Positions 42,877-52,193 of a stretch of 64,000 bases of DNA are shown here, piece by piece. The notes beneath the pieces were generated by a model. The model saw nothing but the letters and a program-made list of their open reading frames with translations, searched no databases and was not told where the DNA came from. The stretch is from Kocuria carniphila (GTDB lineage: Bacteria; Actinomycetota; Actinomycetes; Actinomycetales; Micrococcaceae), in NCBI RefSeq assembly GCF_004136555.1, contig NZ_NOIT01000007.1, forward strand, positions 62,001 through 126,000. Direction: 5' to 3'. The position numbers and the translations under genes are program-made. Numbering within the stretch: position 1 is the first letter of the stretch; every line of letters starts with the position of its first letter.

Positions 42877-45528
42877 CTACACCTCGACCGCAGCTTCCAG
42901 CTCCACATCGCTGACGGTCAACTCACCGTCGGCATCCGTGAGCGTGAGGTCTGCGGCGTTGCCTGCGGCCTTGAGGTCGTCCAGACCCGCGCGCAGCTGC
43001 TCGAGCTGGGCGGCAGGACCGGAGACGGTGGCCGAGGTGACGGCCGTGCGCTGCTTGACCTTGGCCTCGGACTTGGACTTACGCAGACCGGACAGGGCCT
43101 CGCCCACCACGGTGAGCACCTCCGGATCGCCCTGCTGGGCCAGTCCGGCGAAACCGTCGGTCACGGGCCAGGACGCACGGTGCACCGAATCGGAACGCCA
43201 CCAGGACCAGACCTCTTCGGTGGCGAAGGGGATGAACGGTGCGAACAGGCGCAACATGGTGTCCAGCGTGGTGGCCAGGGCCGCGTGCACGGACGCCTGG
43301 GCCGCTTCACCGCGCGAACCGTAGGCGCGGTCCTTGACCAGCTCCACGTAGTCGTCGGTGAAGGTCCAGAAGAAGGACTCGATGAGCTGCAACGCGCGGG
43401 CGTACTCGTATTCCTGGAACGCGGTGGTCGCACGGGTGACCACGTCCGCCAGCTGAGCGAGCAGCGATCGGTCCAGGCCGTTGATGACCACGGACTCATC
43501 CGTGCCGGAACCCAGGACGGAAGCCTCGGTGACGCCCTGCGCCAACACGAACTTGGACGCGTTGAGCAGCTTGATCGCCAAGCGGCGGCCGATCTTCATT
43601 TGGCCTTCGTCGTACGCGGTGTCCGCACCCAGACGGGCCGATGCCGCCCAGTAACGGACCGCATCCGAACCGTACTTCTCGAGCACGTCGGTCGGGACCA
43701 CCACGTTGCCCTTGGACTTGGACATCTTCTTGCGGTCCGGGTCCAGGATCCAGCCGGACAGCGCCGTGTGCTGCCACGGCACGGTCTGGGCCAGGGTCTC
43801 GGCGCGCACCACGGTCGAGAACAGCCAGGTGCGGATGATGTCGTGGCCCTGCGGACGCAGATCCATGGGGAACGTGTTGGCGTGCAGCTTCTCGTCAACG
43901 GCCCAACCGGTTGCAATCTGAGGCGTGAGCGATGAGGTGGCCCAGGTGTCCAGGACATCCGGGTCAGCCATGAAGCCGCCGGGCTGATCGCGCTGTTCCT
44001 CGGTGTAGCCGGGAGCGACATCGGCCGTGGGATCCACGGGCAGCTGATCCTCGGACGGCAGCACGGGGTTGTCGTAGTCCGGCTCGCCGGACTCGTCCAG
44101 CGGGTACCAGACCGGGAACGGCACACCGAAGAAGCGTTGGCGGGAGATCAGCCAGTCACCGTTGAGGCCCTCGATCCAGTTCTCGTAGCGAGAGCGCATG
44201 AAGGTGGGGTGCCACGAGATCTCACGGCCACGTTCGATCAGCACCTCGCGGCGCTCCGCATCACGACCACCGTTGCGGATGTACCACTGGCGGGACGTGA
44301 CGACCTCGAGGGGCTTGTCACCCTTCTCGTAGAAGTTCACCGGGTGCATGATCTTCTTGGGCTCACCCTCCAGGTCACCGGAGGCCTCGAGCAGTTCCAC
44401 CACGGCCTTCTGCGCGGAGAACACGGTCTTGCCGGCGACCTGCGCGTAGTTCTCGGCCGGGGCGCCGTCGGCGATCCATTCCGGCTGCTCCGCGAGGAAA
44501 CGGCCGTCGCGGCCGATCAGCGCACGCGTGGGGAGATTGAGTTCGCGCCACCAGGTGACGTCGGTGAGGTCACCGAACGTACAGATCATGGCGATACCCG
44601 AACCCTTGTCCGGCTTGGCGAGCGGGTGGGCCTTGACCTCGACCTCCACGTCGAACAGGGGAGAGCGCACGGTGGTGCCGAACAGCGGCTGGTAACGCTC
44701 GTCGTCCGGGTGGGCCACCAGGGCCACGCACGCGGGCAGCAGCTCGGGACGGGTGGTCTCGATGAAGACCTTCTCGCCGTCCGGTCGGTGGAAGGAGACG
44801 CGGTGGTAGGCGCCCTCGCGTTCGCGGTCCTCGAGTTCGGCCTGGGCAACCGCGGTGCGGAAGGTGACGTCCCACATGGTGGGAGCCTCGGCCATGTAGG
44901 CGTTACCGGCTTCGAAGTCCTTCAGGAATGCGAGCTGGGAGACCTTGCGGGAGTGAGCGTCAATGGTGCGGTAGGTACGGTTCCAGTCCACGGACAGACC
45001 CAGTGTGGAGAAGAGGTGCTCGAAGACCTTCTCGTCCTCCACAGCGAGCTCTTCACACAGTTCGATGAAGTTCTGGCGGGAGACCACGTCCCAGTCGCGC
45101 TGGTTCTTGGCCGGCTTTTCCGGGGGGCGGTAACCCTCGATGTAGGGCTTGCCGGGTTCGCAGCGCACGCCGTAGTAGTTCTGCACGCGGCGCTCGGTGG
45201 GCAAGCCGTTGTCGTCCCAGCCCAGCGGGTAGAACACGTTCTTGCCGCTCATCCGCTGGTAGCGGGCGATCACGTCCGTCTGCGTGTAGGAGAACATGTG
45301 TCCCACGTGCAGGGAGCCGGAGGCCGTGGGAGGGGGAGTGTCGATCGAGTAGACGGACTCACGAGTGGTGTCCTCGTCGAAGGCGTAGGTGCCGTTCTCG
45401 CGCCACTGCGCGGAGTACTTGTCCTCCAGACCCTCCAGGGCCGGCTTGTCGGGAACGTTCACCGCGGTGGTGGACGCAGCGCTGTCACTGAAATTGGGCG
45501 TGTCTGTACCCTCAAGATTTTGTGCCAT
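42877..45528 (-). CDS. valS: Valine-tRNA ligase, archaeal-like (type 2) form
   Basis: 883 residues from ATG 45528. Class I synthetase: HVGH at 74-77 (the HIGH motif) inside PPTASGSLHVGHMFSYTQTD, then PLGWDDNGLPTERRVQNYYG, and DRKKMSKSKGN late in the protein. Standard bacterial ValRS has PPPNVTGxLHIGHA and GxDHAGIATQ at these positions. The version here matches the branch found in archaea, some alphaproteobacteria and some actinobacteria. Editing (CP1) and anticodon-binding domains appear intact. It is divergent from a DUF488 gene across 50 bp. Confidence 0.95.
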   Translation of the reverse strand: MAQNLEGTDTPNFSDSAASTTAVNVPDKPALEGLEDKYSAQWRENGTYAFDEDTTRESVYSIDTPPPTASGSLHVGHMFSYTQTDVIARYQRMSGKNVFYPLGWDDNGLPTERRVQNYYGVRCEPGKPYIEGYRPPEKPAKNQRDWDVVSRQNFIELCEELAVEDEKVFEHLFSTLGLSVDWNRTYRTIDAHSRKVSQLAFLKDFEAGNAYMAEAPTMWDVTFRTAVAQAELEDREREGAYHRVSFHRPDGEKVFIETTRPELLPACVALVAHPDDERYQPLFGTTVRSPLFDVEVEVKAHPLAKPDKGSGIAMICTFGDLTDVTWWRELNLPTRALIGRDGRFLAEQPEWIADGAPAENYAQVAGKTVFSAQKAVVELLEASGDLEGEPKKIMHPVNFYEKGDKPLEVVTSRQWYIRNGGRDAERREVLIERGREISWHPTFMRSRYENWIEGLNGDWLISRQRFFGVPFPVWYPLDESGEPDYDNPVLPSEDQLPVDPTADVAPGYTEEQRDQPGGFMADPDVLDTWATSSLTPQIATGWAVDEKLHANTFPMDLRPQGHDIIRTWLFSTVVRAETLAQTVPWQHTALSGWILDPDRKKMSKSKGNVVVPTDVLEKYGSDAVRYWAASARLGADTAYDEGQMKIGRRLAIKLLNASKFVLAQGVTEASVLGSGTDESVVINGLDRSLLAQLADVVTRATTAFQEYEYARALQLIESFFWTFTDDYVELVKDRAYGSRGEAAQASVHAALATTLDTMLRLFAPFIPFATEEVWSWWRSDSVHRASWPVTDGFAGLAQQGDPEVLTVVGEALSGLRKSKSEAKVKQRTAVTSATVSGPAAQLEQLRAGLDDLKAAGNAADLTLTDADGELTVSDVELEAAVEV

Positions 45529-45578
45529 GTGCCCCAGTCTCTCATGCAATCCGGCCCCAACCGGCCTAGCGTGGGGTC

Positions 45579-45947
45579 ATGGCACAGTTGCAGATCAAGC
45601 GCGTTCGTGAGGACAGGTCCCCGGACGACGGCGCTCGCATCCTGGTCGACAGATTGTGGCCTCGCGGGGTGAGCAAGGACCACGCGGCCCTGGATCACTG
45701 GTTCAAGGAGCTCGCACCCACGGACGACCTCAGGAAGTGGTTCGGCCACGATCCCGAGAAGTTCGAGGAGTTCACCAAGCGGTACCGGAAAGCACTGGAT
45801 GAGGACGCGTCCGGTCAGGTGGCGGAACTTCAGCAGGCACTGAGAGGCGTGGAGAAAGCGACCCTGCTCTATGACGCCCACGACGAGGAACACAACAACG
45901 CCGTGGTGCTCCTGGGGTGGTTGCGCGACCACCGCAGCGGCTTCTGA
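45579..45947 (+). CDS. DUF488 family protein
   Basis: 122 residues. The pattern IKRVREDRSPDDGARILVDR followed by LWPRGVSK and LLYDAHDEEHNNAVVL is DUF488 (YeaO-like). Function is unknown; the conserved Arg/Asp residues suggest nucleic acid or phosphate binding. Single gene divergent from valS. Confidence 0.88.
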   Translation: MAQLQIKRVREDRSPDDGARILVDRLWPRGVSKDHAALDHWFKELAPTDDLRKWFGHDPEKFEEFTKRYRKALDEDASGQVAELQQALRGVEKATLLYDAHDEEHNNAVVLLGWLRDHRSGF

Positions 45948-45953
45948 AACATA

Positions 45954-45971
45954 CTAATCAAGTTCGATTAG
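45954..45971. promoter_or_regulatory. Palindromic operator candidate upstream of the SDR gene
   Basis: CTAATC (45954-45959), six-base spacer, GATTAG (45966-45971) is a perfect 6-6-6 dyad in an AT-rich promoter region 41 bp before the SDR start. Dimeric regulators of the MarR or TetR type bind such sites; the regulator is unknown. Confidence 0.5.
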
Positions 45972-46011
45972 GTATTTATCTTGAAACAATAAGTTGACTA
46001 CGGTGGTGAGT

Positions 46012-46812
46012 ATGACTCAGAACACAGACACCACTTACGCAAACCCCAAGCCCGCAGGCAATGGCAAGGTTGCCGTGGTGACCGGCGCCTCGACCGGTAT
46101 CGGTGAGGCCACCGTGGAACGGCTGCGCAACAGCGGCTGGACCGTCTATGCCGTGGCACGCCGTGCGGACCGCCTCGAGGATCTCGCCCAGCGCACCGGT
46201 GCTATCGCTGCGCCGACCGATATCACTGACGCCGCTCAGGTCGATGCCCTGCGCGACAAGGTGCTCTCCGAGCAGAAAACCGTGGATGCCGTACTCAATA
46301 TTTCCGGCGGTGCCCGCGGCACCGACAAGATTCTTGACGCCAAGGATGAGGACTGGGACTGGATGTTCCAGGTCAACGTGATGGGCACCCTGCGCGTGAC
46401 TCGCGCATTCCTGCCCGCCCTGCGCGAGAACGGTGAGGGCACCGTGGTCAACCTGACCTCGTTGGCCGCCTTCCGTGCCTACGAGGGCGGTGCCGGTTAC
46501 AACGCAGCCAAGTACGCGGAGCGCTCCATGACCGAAGCCCTGCGCCTTGAAGAGGCCGAGCACAATGTGCGCGTGGTCGAGGTGGCACCGGGCCTGGTGC
46601 ACACTCCAGAGTTCTCCCTCATGCGTCTCGGCGGCGACCAAGAAGCCGCGGACAAGGTCTACGCCGGTGTGGAGAAGCCGCTCACGGGCGCGGATGTGGC
46701 TGAGGTGCTCGCCTTCGCTGTTGAGCTGCCGCACCACGTGAACATCGACACGCTCACCGTGAAGCCGGTCGCCCAGGCGGCCATTCACAAGATGATTCGC
46801 AAGGAATCCTGA
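46012..46812 (+). CDS. Short-chain dehydrogenase/reductase
   Basis: 266 residues from ATG 46012; TTG 45994 is a weaker alternative. Classical SDR: cofactor loop TGASTGIG at 24-31, Ser150, and the Tyr163-xxx-Lys167 active site. The Arg pair in VARRADRL after beta-2 suggests NADP(H). The sequence resembles uncharacterised SDRs acting on small hydroxy acids or sugars; substrate not assignable. It is followed by a perfect palindromic terminator and is not part of the iron operon. Confidence 0.88.
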   Translation: MTQNTDTTYANPKPAGNGKVAVVTGASTGIGEATVERLRNSGWTVYAVARRADRLEDLAQRTGAIAAPTDITDAAQVDALRDKVLSEQKTVDAVLNISGGARGTDKILDAKDEDWDWMFQVNVMGTLRVTRAFLPALRENGEGTVVNLTSLAAFRAYEGGAGYNAAKYAERSMTEALRLEEAEHNVRVVEVAPGLVHTPEFSLMRLGGDQEAADKVYAGVEKPLTGADVAEVLAFAVELPHHVNIDTLTVKPVAQAAIHKMIRKES

Positions 46813-46829
46813 CACTCATCGAGTACTGA

Positions 46830-46865
46830 GCGGGCCCCGCCGAAAAATTTTTCGGCGGGGCCCGC
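46830..46865 (+). terminator. Terminator after the SDR gene
   Basis: A perfect 36-base palindrome: GCGGGCCCCGCCGAAAAA (46830-46847) is complementary to 46848-46865. The AAAAA/TTTTT centre gives a U-run inside the hairpin. Confidence 0.9.
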
Positions 46866-46895
46866 ACTCATCTTGTCAGAAGCCGCTCGAATAAA

Positions 46896-46914
46896 TTAGG
46901 TTAGCCTAACCTGA
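46896..46914 (+). promoter_or_regulatory. DtxR/IdeR-type iron box of the siderophore uptake operon
   Basis: TTAGGTTAGCCTAACCTGA matches the 19-bp consensus at 17 positions and lies 27 bp before the binding-protein start. It should repress the uptake operon when iron is plentiful. Confidence 0.88.
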
Positions 46915-46941
46915 TCTAATTGGACTGTTCGAGGAGCCACA

Positions 46942-48012
46942 GTGCCCGCATCTTCACCTTCATCTCCCACACCCGCCGTGACCCGACGCCGCCTGCTCGG
47001 CTCCGGTCTGGCGCTCGCCTCGCTCGTTGGCCTGGCCGCGTGTTCCACCGGTTCACGCGGTGGGGAGGGCGAGAATACCGGCGGCGCAGCGGCGCAGTCG
47101 AGTGCTACCGACAGCTTCCCCGTGGAGGTGAAGCACGCCCTGGGCACCACCACAGTGGACGCCGAACCCCAGCGCGTGGTGGCCATCGGCGGCAGCAACA
47201 ACCAGGACTTCGTGACTGCGCTGGGCGTGGTGCCCGTGGGCGTGGCCACGGTGGCCTGGGGTGGTAACGCCAACGGTTCGACCGATTGGTTCGACCAGGC
47301 TGTGACCGACCTGGGCGGCGAGAAGCCCCAGCAGTTCGATGAGGCGGACGGAACCAACTTCACCGCCGTGGCCGAGCTGACCCCGGACCTGATCGTGGCC
47401 GTGAACTCGGGCATTACGCAGGAGGACTACGAGCGCCTCTCCAAGATCGCCCCCGTGGTCGCGTATCCCACGGGCCCGTGGGTGAGTTCGTGGCAGGACC
47501 AGCAGCGCGCGGTGGCCAAGGCGCTGGGTCGTTCCCAGGCCGGCGACGACCTGATCAAGGAGACCGAAGATCTGCTGTCGCAGCGCGGTGAGGATCTGGG
47601 CGACGCTGCCGGCAAGACCTTCATCTACGGTGACACCACGCAGAAGCTCGGCTTCTACGGCCCGGGCGATGCCCGCCCCCGTTTCTTCGAGGCGATCGGC
47701 CTGGAACTGGCACCCGTGGTCAAGGAGAACGTGACCGAGGACGAGTTCTGGCGCGAGTGGCCCGAGGAGCGCGCGGACGAACTCAAGAGCGACCTGTACA
47801 TCAGCGTGGCCGAGGACGAGGCCGCCGCCGAGAAGTTCAAGAACGACCCCATGCTGCGCACCATTCCCGCGGTCGCTGCGGGTCACTCGATCTTCACGAC
47901 CAACAAAACTGACGTCGTCTCCACCCTGGCGCCTTCACCGCTGTCCTTGCCCCACGCCGTGGACGTTTACGTTCCCGCCGTTCGTGACGCCCTGGGGTCG
48001 CAGTCCTCGTGA
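46942..48012 (+). CDS. Iron-siderophore ABC transporter, substrate-binding lipoprotein
   Basis: 356 residues from GTG 46942, with GAGGAG five bases upstream. The leader TRRRLLGSGLALASLVGLAAC has a twin-arginine-like start and a lipobox ending at Cys34, so the mature protein is membrane-anchored outside the cell. The remainder is a FepB/FhuD-type periplasmic-binding-protein fold (PQRVVAIGGSNNQDFVTALG; AELTPDLIVAV). It captures a ferric hydroxamate siderophore. Its stop overlaps the first permease start (GTGA). Confidence 0.93.
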   Translation: MPASSPSSPTPAVTRRRLLGSGLALASLVGLAACSTGSRGGEGENTGGAAAQSSATDSFPVEVKHALGTTTVDAEPQRVVAIGGSNNQDFVTALGVVPVGVATVAWGGNANGSTDWFDQAVTDLGGEKPQQFDEADGTNFTAVAELTPDLIVAVNSGITQEDYERLSKIAPVVAYPTGPWVSSWQDQQRAVAKALGRSQAGDDLIKETEDLLSQRGEDLGDAAGKTFIYGDTTQKLGFYGPGDARPRFFEAIGLELAPVVKENVTEDEFWREWPEERADELKSDLYISVAEDEAAAEKFKNDPMLRTIPAVAAGHSIFTTNKTDVVSTLAPSPLSLPHAVDVYVPAVRDALGSQSS

Positions 48013-49076
48013 ACGTGAGCGCCACCCGGACCGAGGCGGTGCCTCGCACGGTCACGATGCGACGACGACACTTGTCGTGGCCGGTCCTGCTCGGCTGTCT
48101 ACTGGTGGCGCTCGCGGTGTCCGTGGCCGTGGGGACCCGCCCGGTGGACCTGGCCGTCACGTGGTCGGTGCTGCCGCACGCCGTGATGGGAGATACCCAG
48201 TCGGTCTCCGGAGTACCCGCGCTCGACGCCGCCGTGGTCGAGTCCCGTGTATGGCGCACCGCGGCCGGCGTGCTCACGGGCGCGGCGCTCGCCGTGGCCG
48301 GAGCGCTCCTGCAGGGTGCCACGCGCAACCCGCTGGGCGATCCCGGAATCCTGGGACTCACCGCGGGTGCCGCGTGCGCCGTGGTCACGGGTGCCGTGCT
48401 GGGCGGACTCGTTTCGCCCGGTTCTCAGCTGTGGCTGGCGGCCCTCGGTTCCGCGGTGGCCATGCTGCTCGTGTATGGGCTGGCCACGGCGGCCAAGGGT
48501 GGCGCCCGTCCCGTAACCCTTGCGCTGACGGGTGCCGCGATCTCCGCGGGGTTGGGGGCGCTCACGAGCGCCATGCTGCTCACAGACCAGGCGACTTTCA
48601 ACTCGTTCCGCACGTGGCAGGTGGGTGACCTGTCCCGGCCGGACGGCACGTTCCTACTGTTGGCGGCGCCCGTGATTCTGGTGGGTCTGGTCTTGGCCTG
48701 GCCGCTGGGCGGCTCCCTGGATACCCTCAGTCTGGGCGACGCGCTGGGTCGCGGCCTGGGCGCCCATCCCGCGCTGATTCGTTTGCTCGCCGGTGTGGCG
48801 GTGGTGCTGTTGGCCGGCACCGCCACCGCGTTGGCCGGCCCGCTCGTGTTCTGCGGTTTGCTCGTGCCCCACGCCGTGCGCGCGTTCGTCGGGGTGTCCT
48901 ATCGCCGCGTGATTCCCGCGTGCATACTGGCCGGTCCCGTGGTGGTCCTGCTCGCTGACACCGTAGCGCGCGTTGCGCTCCCGGATCGTGAACTGCAGGT
49001 GGGTATCGCCCTGGTGATCATCGGTGCGCCCGCGCTCGTGGCCATCGTGCGCCGCAAGGGGGTGGTGACGGCGTGA
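48009..49076 (+). CDS. Iron-siderophore ABC transporter permease 1 (FecCD family)
   Basis: 355 residues with about nine hydrophobic segments. The FecCD signatures GAALAVAGALLQGATRNPLGDPGILGL-like region and GPLVFCGLLVPHAVR are present. It forms half of the membrane channel. Start GTG 48009 and stop overlap its neighbours by four bases on both sides. Confidence 0.93.
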   Translation: MNVSATRTEAVPRTVTMRRRHLSWPVLLGCLLVALAVSVAVGTRPVDLAVTWSVLPHAVMGDTQSVSGVPALDAAVVESRVWRTAAGVLTGAALAVAGALLQGATRNPLGDPGILGLTAGAACAVVTGAVLGGLVSPGSQLWLAALGSAVAMLLVYGLATAAKGGARPVTLALTGAAISAGLGALTSAMLLTDQATFNSFRTWQVGDLSRPDGTFLLLAAPVILVGLVLAWPLGGSLDTLSLGDALGRGLGAHPALIRLLAGVAVVLLAGTATALAGPLVFCGLLVPHAVRAFVGVSYRRVIPACILAGPVVVLLADTVARVALPDRELQVGIALVIIGAPALVAIVRRKGVVTA

Positions 49077-50140
49077 GCCAGACACTGACCACCCGCCCCG
49101 TTGCAGCTCAGCCCGCCCGGACCACGGTCGAGAAGGTCCACGACGGACGACGCCGCACTAATCGCAAGCTGCGCAGGGTCACCCTCGGGTTGTGCATGGC
49201 TCTACTGGTGTGTTCTTTCGCCCGCATCGCCCTGGGCAAGTACGTGGTGGCGGTTCCGGATCTGATCTCGGTGCTCGCCGGAAGCTACGACGGTCCCGCC
49301 AATTACATCGTGTGGGACGTGACCCTGCCGCGCACCGTGCTGGGCATCCTCACGGGTGTCTGTTTCGGACTCGGTGGACACCTGTTTCAACGGGTACTGC
49401 GCAACCCGCTGGCCTCCCCGGACATCATGGGCGTCTCCTTCGGGGCGGGTCTGGCCGCGGTCGTGGCCATCACCTTGGGCGGCCTTTCGGGTGCCGCCGT
49501 GACGGTCAGTTCCCTGGCCGGAGCCTTCCTGCTCATGGCCGCGGTGATCCTCGCCGCCGGTGGCACCCGGGCAAATATCGGACGCTTGGTGCTCACCGGT
49601 GTTGCCGCCGGATCACTGACCACGGCCGGTATCAACGGCGTGCTCACGCGTTCCGATATCTACGCGGCCCAAGACGCTCTGCAGTGGCTGACCGGCTCGT
49701 TGAACTCCGCGCGGTGGAGCGACATCGCCCTCGTGGGAATTTCGCTGCTCGTTCTGCTGCCACTGTGCGCACTGTTGGCACCCTCCGTGGATGCCATGGG
49801 CACAGGCGATCAACTGGCCTCCGGGCTCGGTGTCCGTGTGCTCCCGGTACGACTCACCGCCCTCGCCCTCGCCGTGGTGTTCGTGGCCGTGGCCGCATCC
49901 GTGGTGGGACCGGTGGCCTTCGTTGCCTTCATGGCCGCGCCCATCGCCCGGGGCCTCACCGGCGGTGCCGGTCTGGCTCACCATGCGGCCCTCGTGGGGG
50001 CACTGCTGATGGTTGTCTCCGACTACATCGCCGCCGAGGCCCTGCCCGGGATCGCCCTACCCGTGGGCGTTGTGACGGCCGCCGCCGGCGCACCCGTTCT
50101 GTTGTGGCTGCTGACCGGTCGCGGAAAGGCTGAATCATGA
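49073..50140 (+). CDS. Iron-siderophore ABC transporter permease 2 (FecCD family)
   Basis: 355 residues, paralogue of the preceding gene. FGLGGHLFQRVLRNPLASPD and GPVAFVAFMAAPIARGL are the paired signatures. The N-terminal 45 residues are polar and basic. Both ends overlap neighbours by four bases, implying tight stoichiometry of the complex. Confidence 0.93.
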   Translation: MSQTLTTRPVAAQPARTTVEKVHDGRRRTNRKLRRVTLGLCMALLVCSFARIALGKYVVAVPDLISVLAGSYDGPANYIVWDVTLPRTVLGILTGVCFGLGGHLFQRVLRNPLASPDIMGVSFGAGLAAVVAITLGGLSGAAVTVSSLAGAFLLMAAVILAAGGTRANIGRLVLTGVAAGSLTTAGINGVLTRSDIYAAQDALQWLTGSLNSARWSDIALVGISLLVLLPLCALLAPSVDAMGTGDQLASGLGVRVLPVRLTALALAVVFVAVAASVVGPVAFVAFMAAPIARGLTGGAGLAHHAALVGALLMVVSDYIAAEALPGIALPVGVVTAAAGAPVLLWLLTGRGKAES

Positions 50141-51090
50141 AACTCTCCGAGCACTCGTCGATCGACGCGCCGGATTTGACCGAAGGGGCACCCTTGACCG
50201 CACGGCCCACCTCTTCCACGGCGCAGGGCACGGCCGCGCCGGAGGCAATGTCGTTGCGGATCCGTAACCTCACGGCGGACTACGGTGCGGGGCCCGTCCT
50301 GAGCGAGATCTCCCTGGACATCCCACGCGGCGCCATCACCGTTCTGGTCGGTGCCAACGGCTGTGGCAAGTCCACGCTCCTCAAGACCATTGCGCGCCAG
50401 CTCAAGCCCACCCACGGCGAGGTGCTGCTGGACGGCGAGGACACAGGAACCTGGTCGCGCACCCAGTTCGCCCGGCGCGTCGGCTTCCTCCCGCAGGATC
50501 CGGTGGCCCCGGAGGGCGTCACCGTGCTCGACCTGATCTCGCGTGGTCGTCACCCGCACCGGGGTGCGTTCGGGCGTTGGCGTCCCACTGATGATCAGGC
50601 CATCGCGGAAGCGGTGGAACTGACCGGATTGGAGAGCTATCTGGACCGTCAGGTCACCGAGCTCTCGGGCGGCCAACGCCAGCGCGTGTGGATTGCCCTG
50701 GCCTTGGCTCAACAGACGAACGTGCTGCTGTTGGACGAACCCACCACATACTTGGACATCGCCCATCAGGTGGAGGTCCTGGACATCCTGTCGGACCTGC
50801 AACGACAGCGCGGGATCACCCTGGTCATGGTGCTGCACGAACTGAACATGGCCGCCCGCTACGCGGACCAGTTGGTGGCCATCAAAGATGGGGTAGTGCT
50901 GGCCGCGGGTACCGCGGAGGAGGTCATGACCGATCACACCGTCAGCGAGGTCTTCGGAATGCCCGCCCGGGTCCTGCACGATCCCGAATCCGACGCCCGA
51001 CTGGTGGTTCCGTCGCGAACCCGCCGAGCGGCGTCGTCGACACCCGAGATCCACGAACCGAACGCAACCGAGAAAGGGACGAATGACTGA
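50137..51090 (+). CDS. Iron-siderophore ABC transporter ATP-binding protein
   Basis: 317 residues. Walker A GANGCGKST at 72-80, signature ELSGGQRQRVW, Walker B LLLDEPTTYLD and H-loop VLHELNMAARYAD. About 37 polar residues precede the cassette; a start at the internal Met38 is possible. The C-terminal linker holds an AASS stretch encoded by the recurrent 12-mer. The last eight bases overlap the next gene. Confidence 0.93.
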   Translation: MKLSEHSSIDAPDLTEGAPLTARPTSSTAQGTAAPEAMSLRIRNLTADYGAGPVLSEISLDIPRGAITVLVGANGCGKSTLLKTIARQLKPTHGEVLLDGEDTGTWSRTQFARRVGFLPQDPVAPEGVTVLDLISRGRHPHRGAFGRWRPTDDQAIAEAVELTGLESYLDRQVTELSGGQRQRVWIALALAQQTNVLLLDEPTTYLDIAHQVEVLDILSDLQRQRGITLVMVLHELNMAARYADQLVAIKDGVVLAAGTAEEVMTDHTVSEVFGMPARVLHDPESDARLVVPSRTRRAASSTPEIHEPNATEKGTND

Positions 51091-52135
51091 GATCCAAGCC
51101 GTCATGACCCGCGTGACCCGCACCGAGATGGTGGGGGAGCACCTGGTCCGGGTGAGTGTGGCCGGGGACGAACTCTGGACCCTGCCGTGGGGCGAATCCG
51201 GTCCCGGGCCTCGGGCGGACGCGTACTTCAAGTTGCTGATCCCCGCGCCGGGACGTGACCACGAGCGCATTGACACGTCGGACATGTCCCGGTGGCGGCA
51301 GGAGTTCCTGTCACGCCCCGAGGACGAGCGCGGCTGGATCCGCACCTATACCCTCCGGGACGCACGCGTGCTGACCGGCGGGCACGGGGATGTCGCGGAA
51401 GCCGTTCCCGAGATGGACATCGACGTGGTGGTGCACGAGGACGAAGTGCACGGAGGACTGGGCCCCGGCGCGCGCTGGGGCTCCGAACTGGCCCCCGGCG
51501 ACACGGTGCAATTGATGGTGCCCTCGGCCAGTGGTGCGTGGTGGGCCGGCTGGGACGAGCACCGAGCGCGGAACAATCGGGTGGTCATAGCCGCAGACGA
51601 AACGGCGCTACCGGCGGCCGCCGCCATCGTCGACTGCGTGGATCGGTCCATCTCGCTGCGAGATGATTCCGTGCACGCGACCGGTGCAGCACAATCCCTG
51701 CACGTAGCCGTGGAAGTCCCCGTGCACGGTGACGCGACAATGCCCGCCGGACCGGCCGCGTTGTCACGCGGGGTAATGACCGACGGGGACATCCGGGTCA
51801 CCCTCGAGAGCGGCACCGAATTGACCTGGACGTGGCTTGCTCGCGGTGAAACAGCTGCTCGCAACGAGCTCCTGGAGTCCTGGCTCAGCCGACAACTCGA
51901 GGGCCGGGAAGGAACGGCGCGCCACGCGGCGTCGTCGGCGGTCGACGAACGAGAGGATGACACCGGCGACTTCGTGTGGGCCACCGCGGATGCCACCGGG
52001 GCCGGTCCGTACTGGTTCTTGGCCGCGGAATCCTCCGCCGTGAAATCGTTGCGGCGCATGTGTGTGGCACACGGGGTTCAGAAAACTGACATATCGTTCA
52101 TGGGGTACTGGAAACGGGGACGCGCCACGGAGTAA
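51083..52135 (+). CDS. Siderophore-interacting protein, second paralogue
   Basis: 350 residues, longer than the 261-residue paralogue at 27201. It has the SIP features RTYTLRDAR (flavin binding), GPGARWGSELAPGD and a C-terminal half ending SFMGYWKRGRATE. It should reduce iron from the siderophore brought in by the upstream transporter. The start overlaps the ATPase gene by eight bases. A linker near 280-300 (RHAASSAVDERED) is low in complexity and carries the 12-mer. Confidence 0.9.
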   Translation: MTEIQAVMTRVTRTEMVGEHLVRVSVAGDELWTLPWGESGPGPRADAYFKLLIPAPGRDHERIDTSDMSRWRQEFLSRPEDERGWIRTYTLRDARVLTGGHGDVAEAVPEMDIDVVVHEDEVHGGLGPGARWGSELAPGDTVQLMVPSASGAWWAGWDEHRARNNRVVIAADETALPAAAAIVDCVDRSISLRDDSVHATGAAQSLHVAVEVPVHGDATMPAGPAALSRGVMTDGDIRVTLESGTELTWTWLARGETAARNELLESWLSRQLEGREGTARHAASSAVDEREDDTGDFVWATADATGAGPYWFLAAESSAVKSLRRMCVAHGVQKTDISFMGYWKRGRATE

Positions 52136-52193
52136 CCGCTGTCCGGCGGTCGGATGCGCCCTGCCCTCGGCATCGATGCATCGGAAGGTGACA

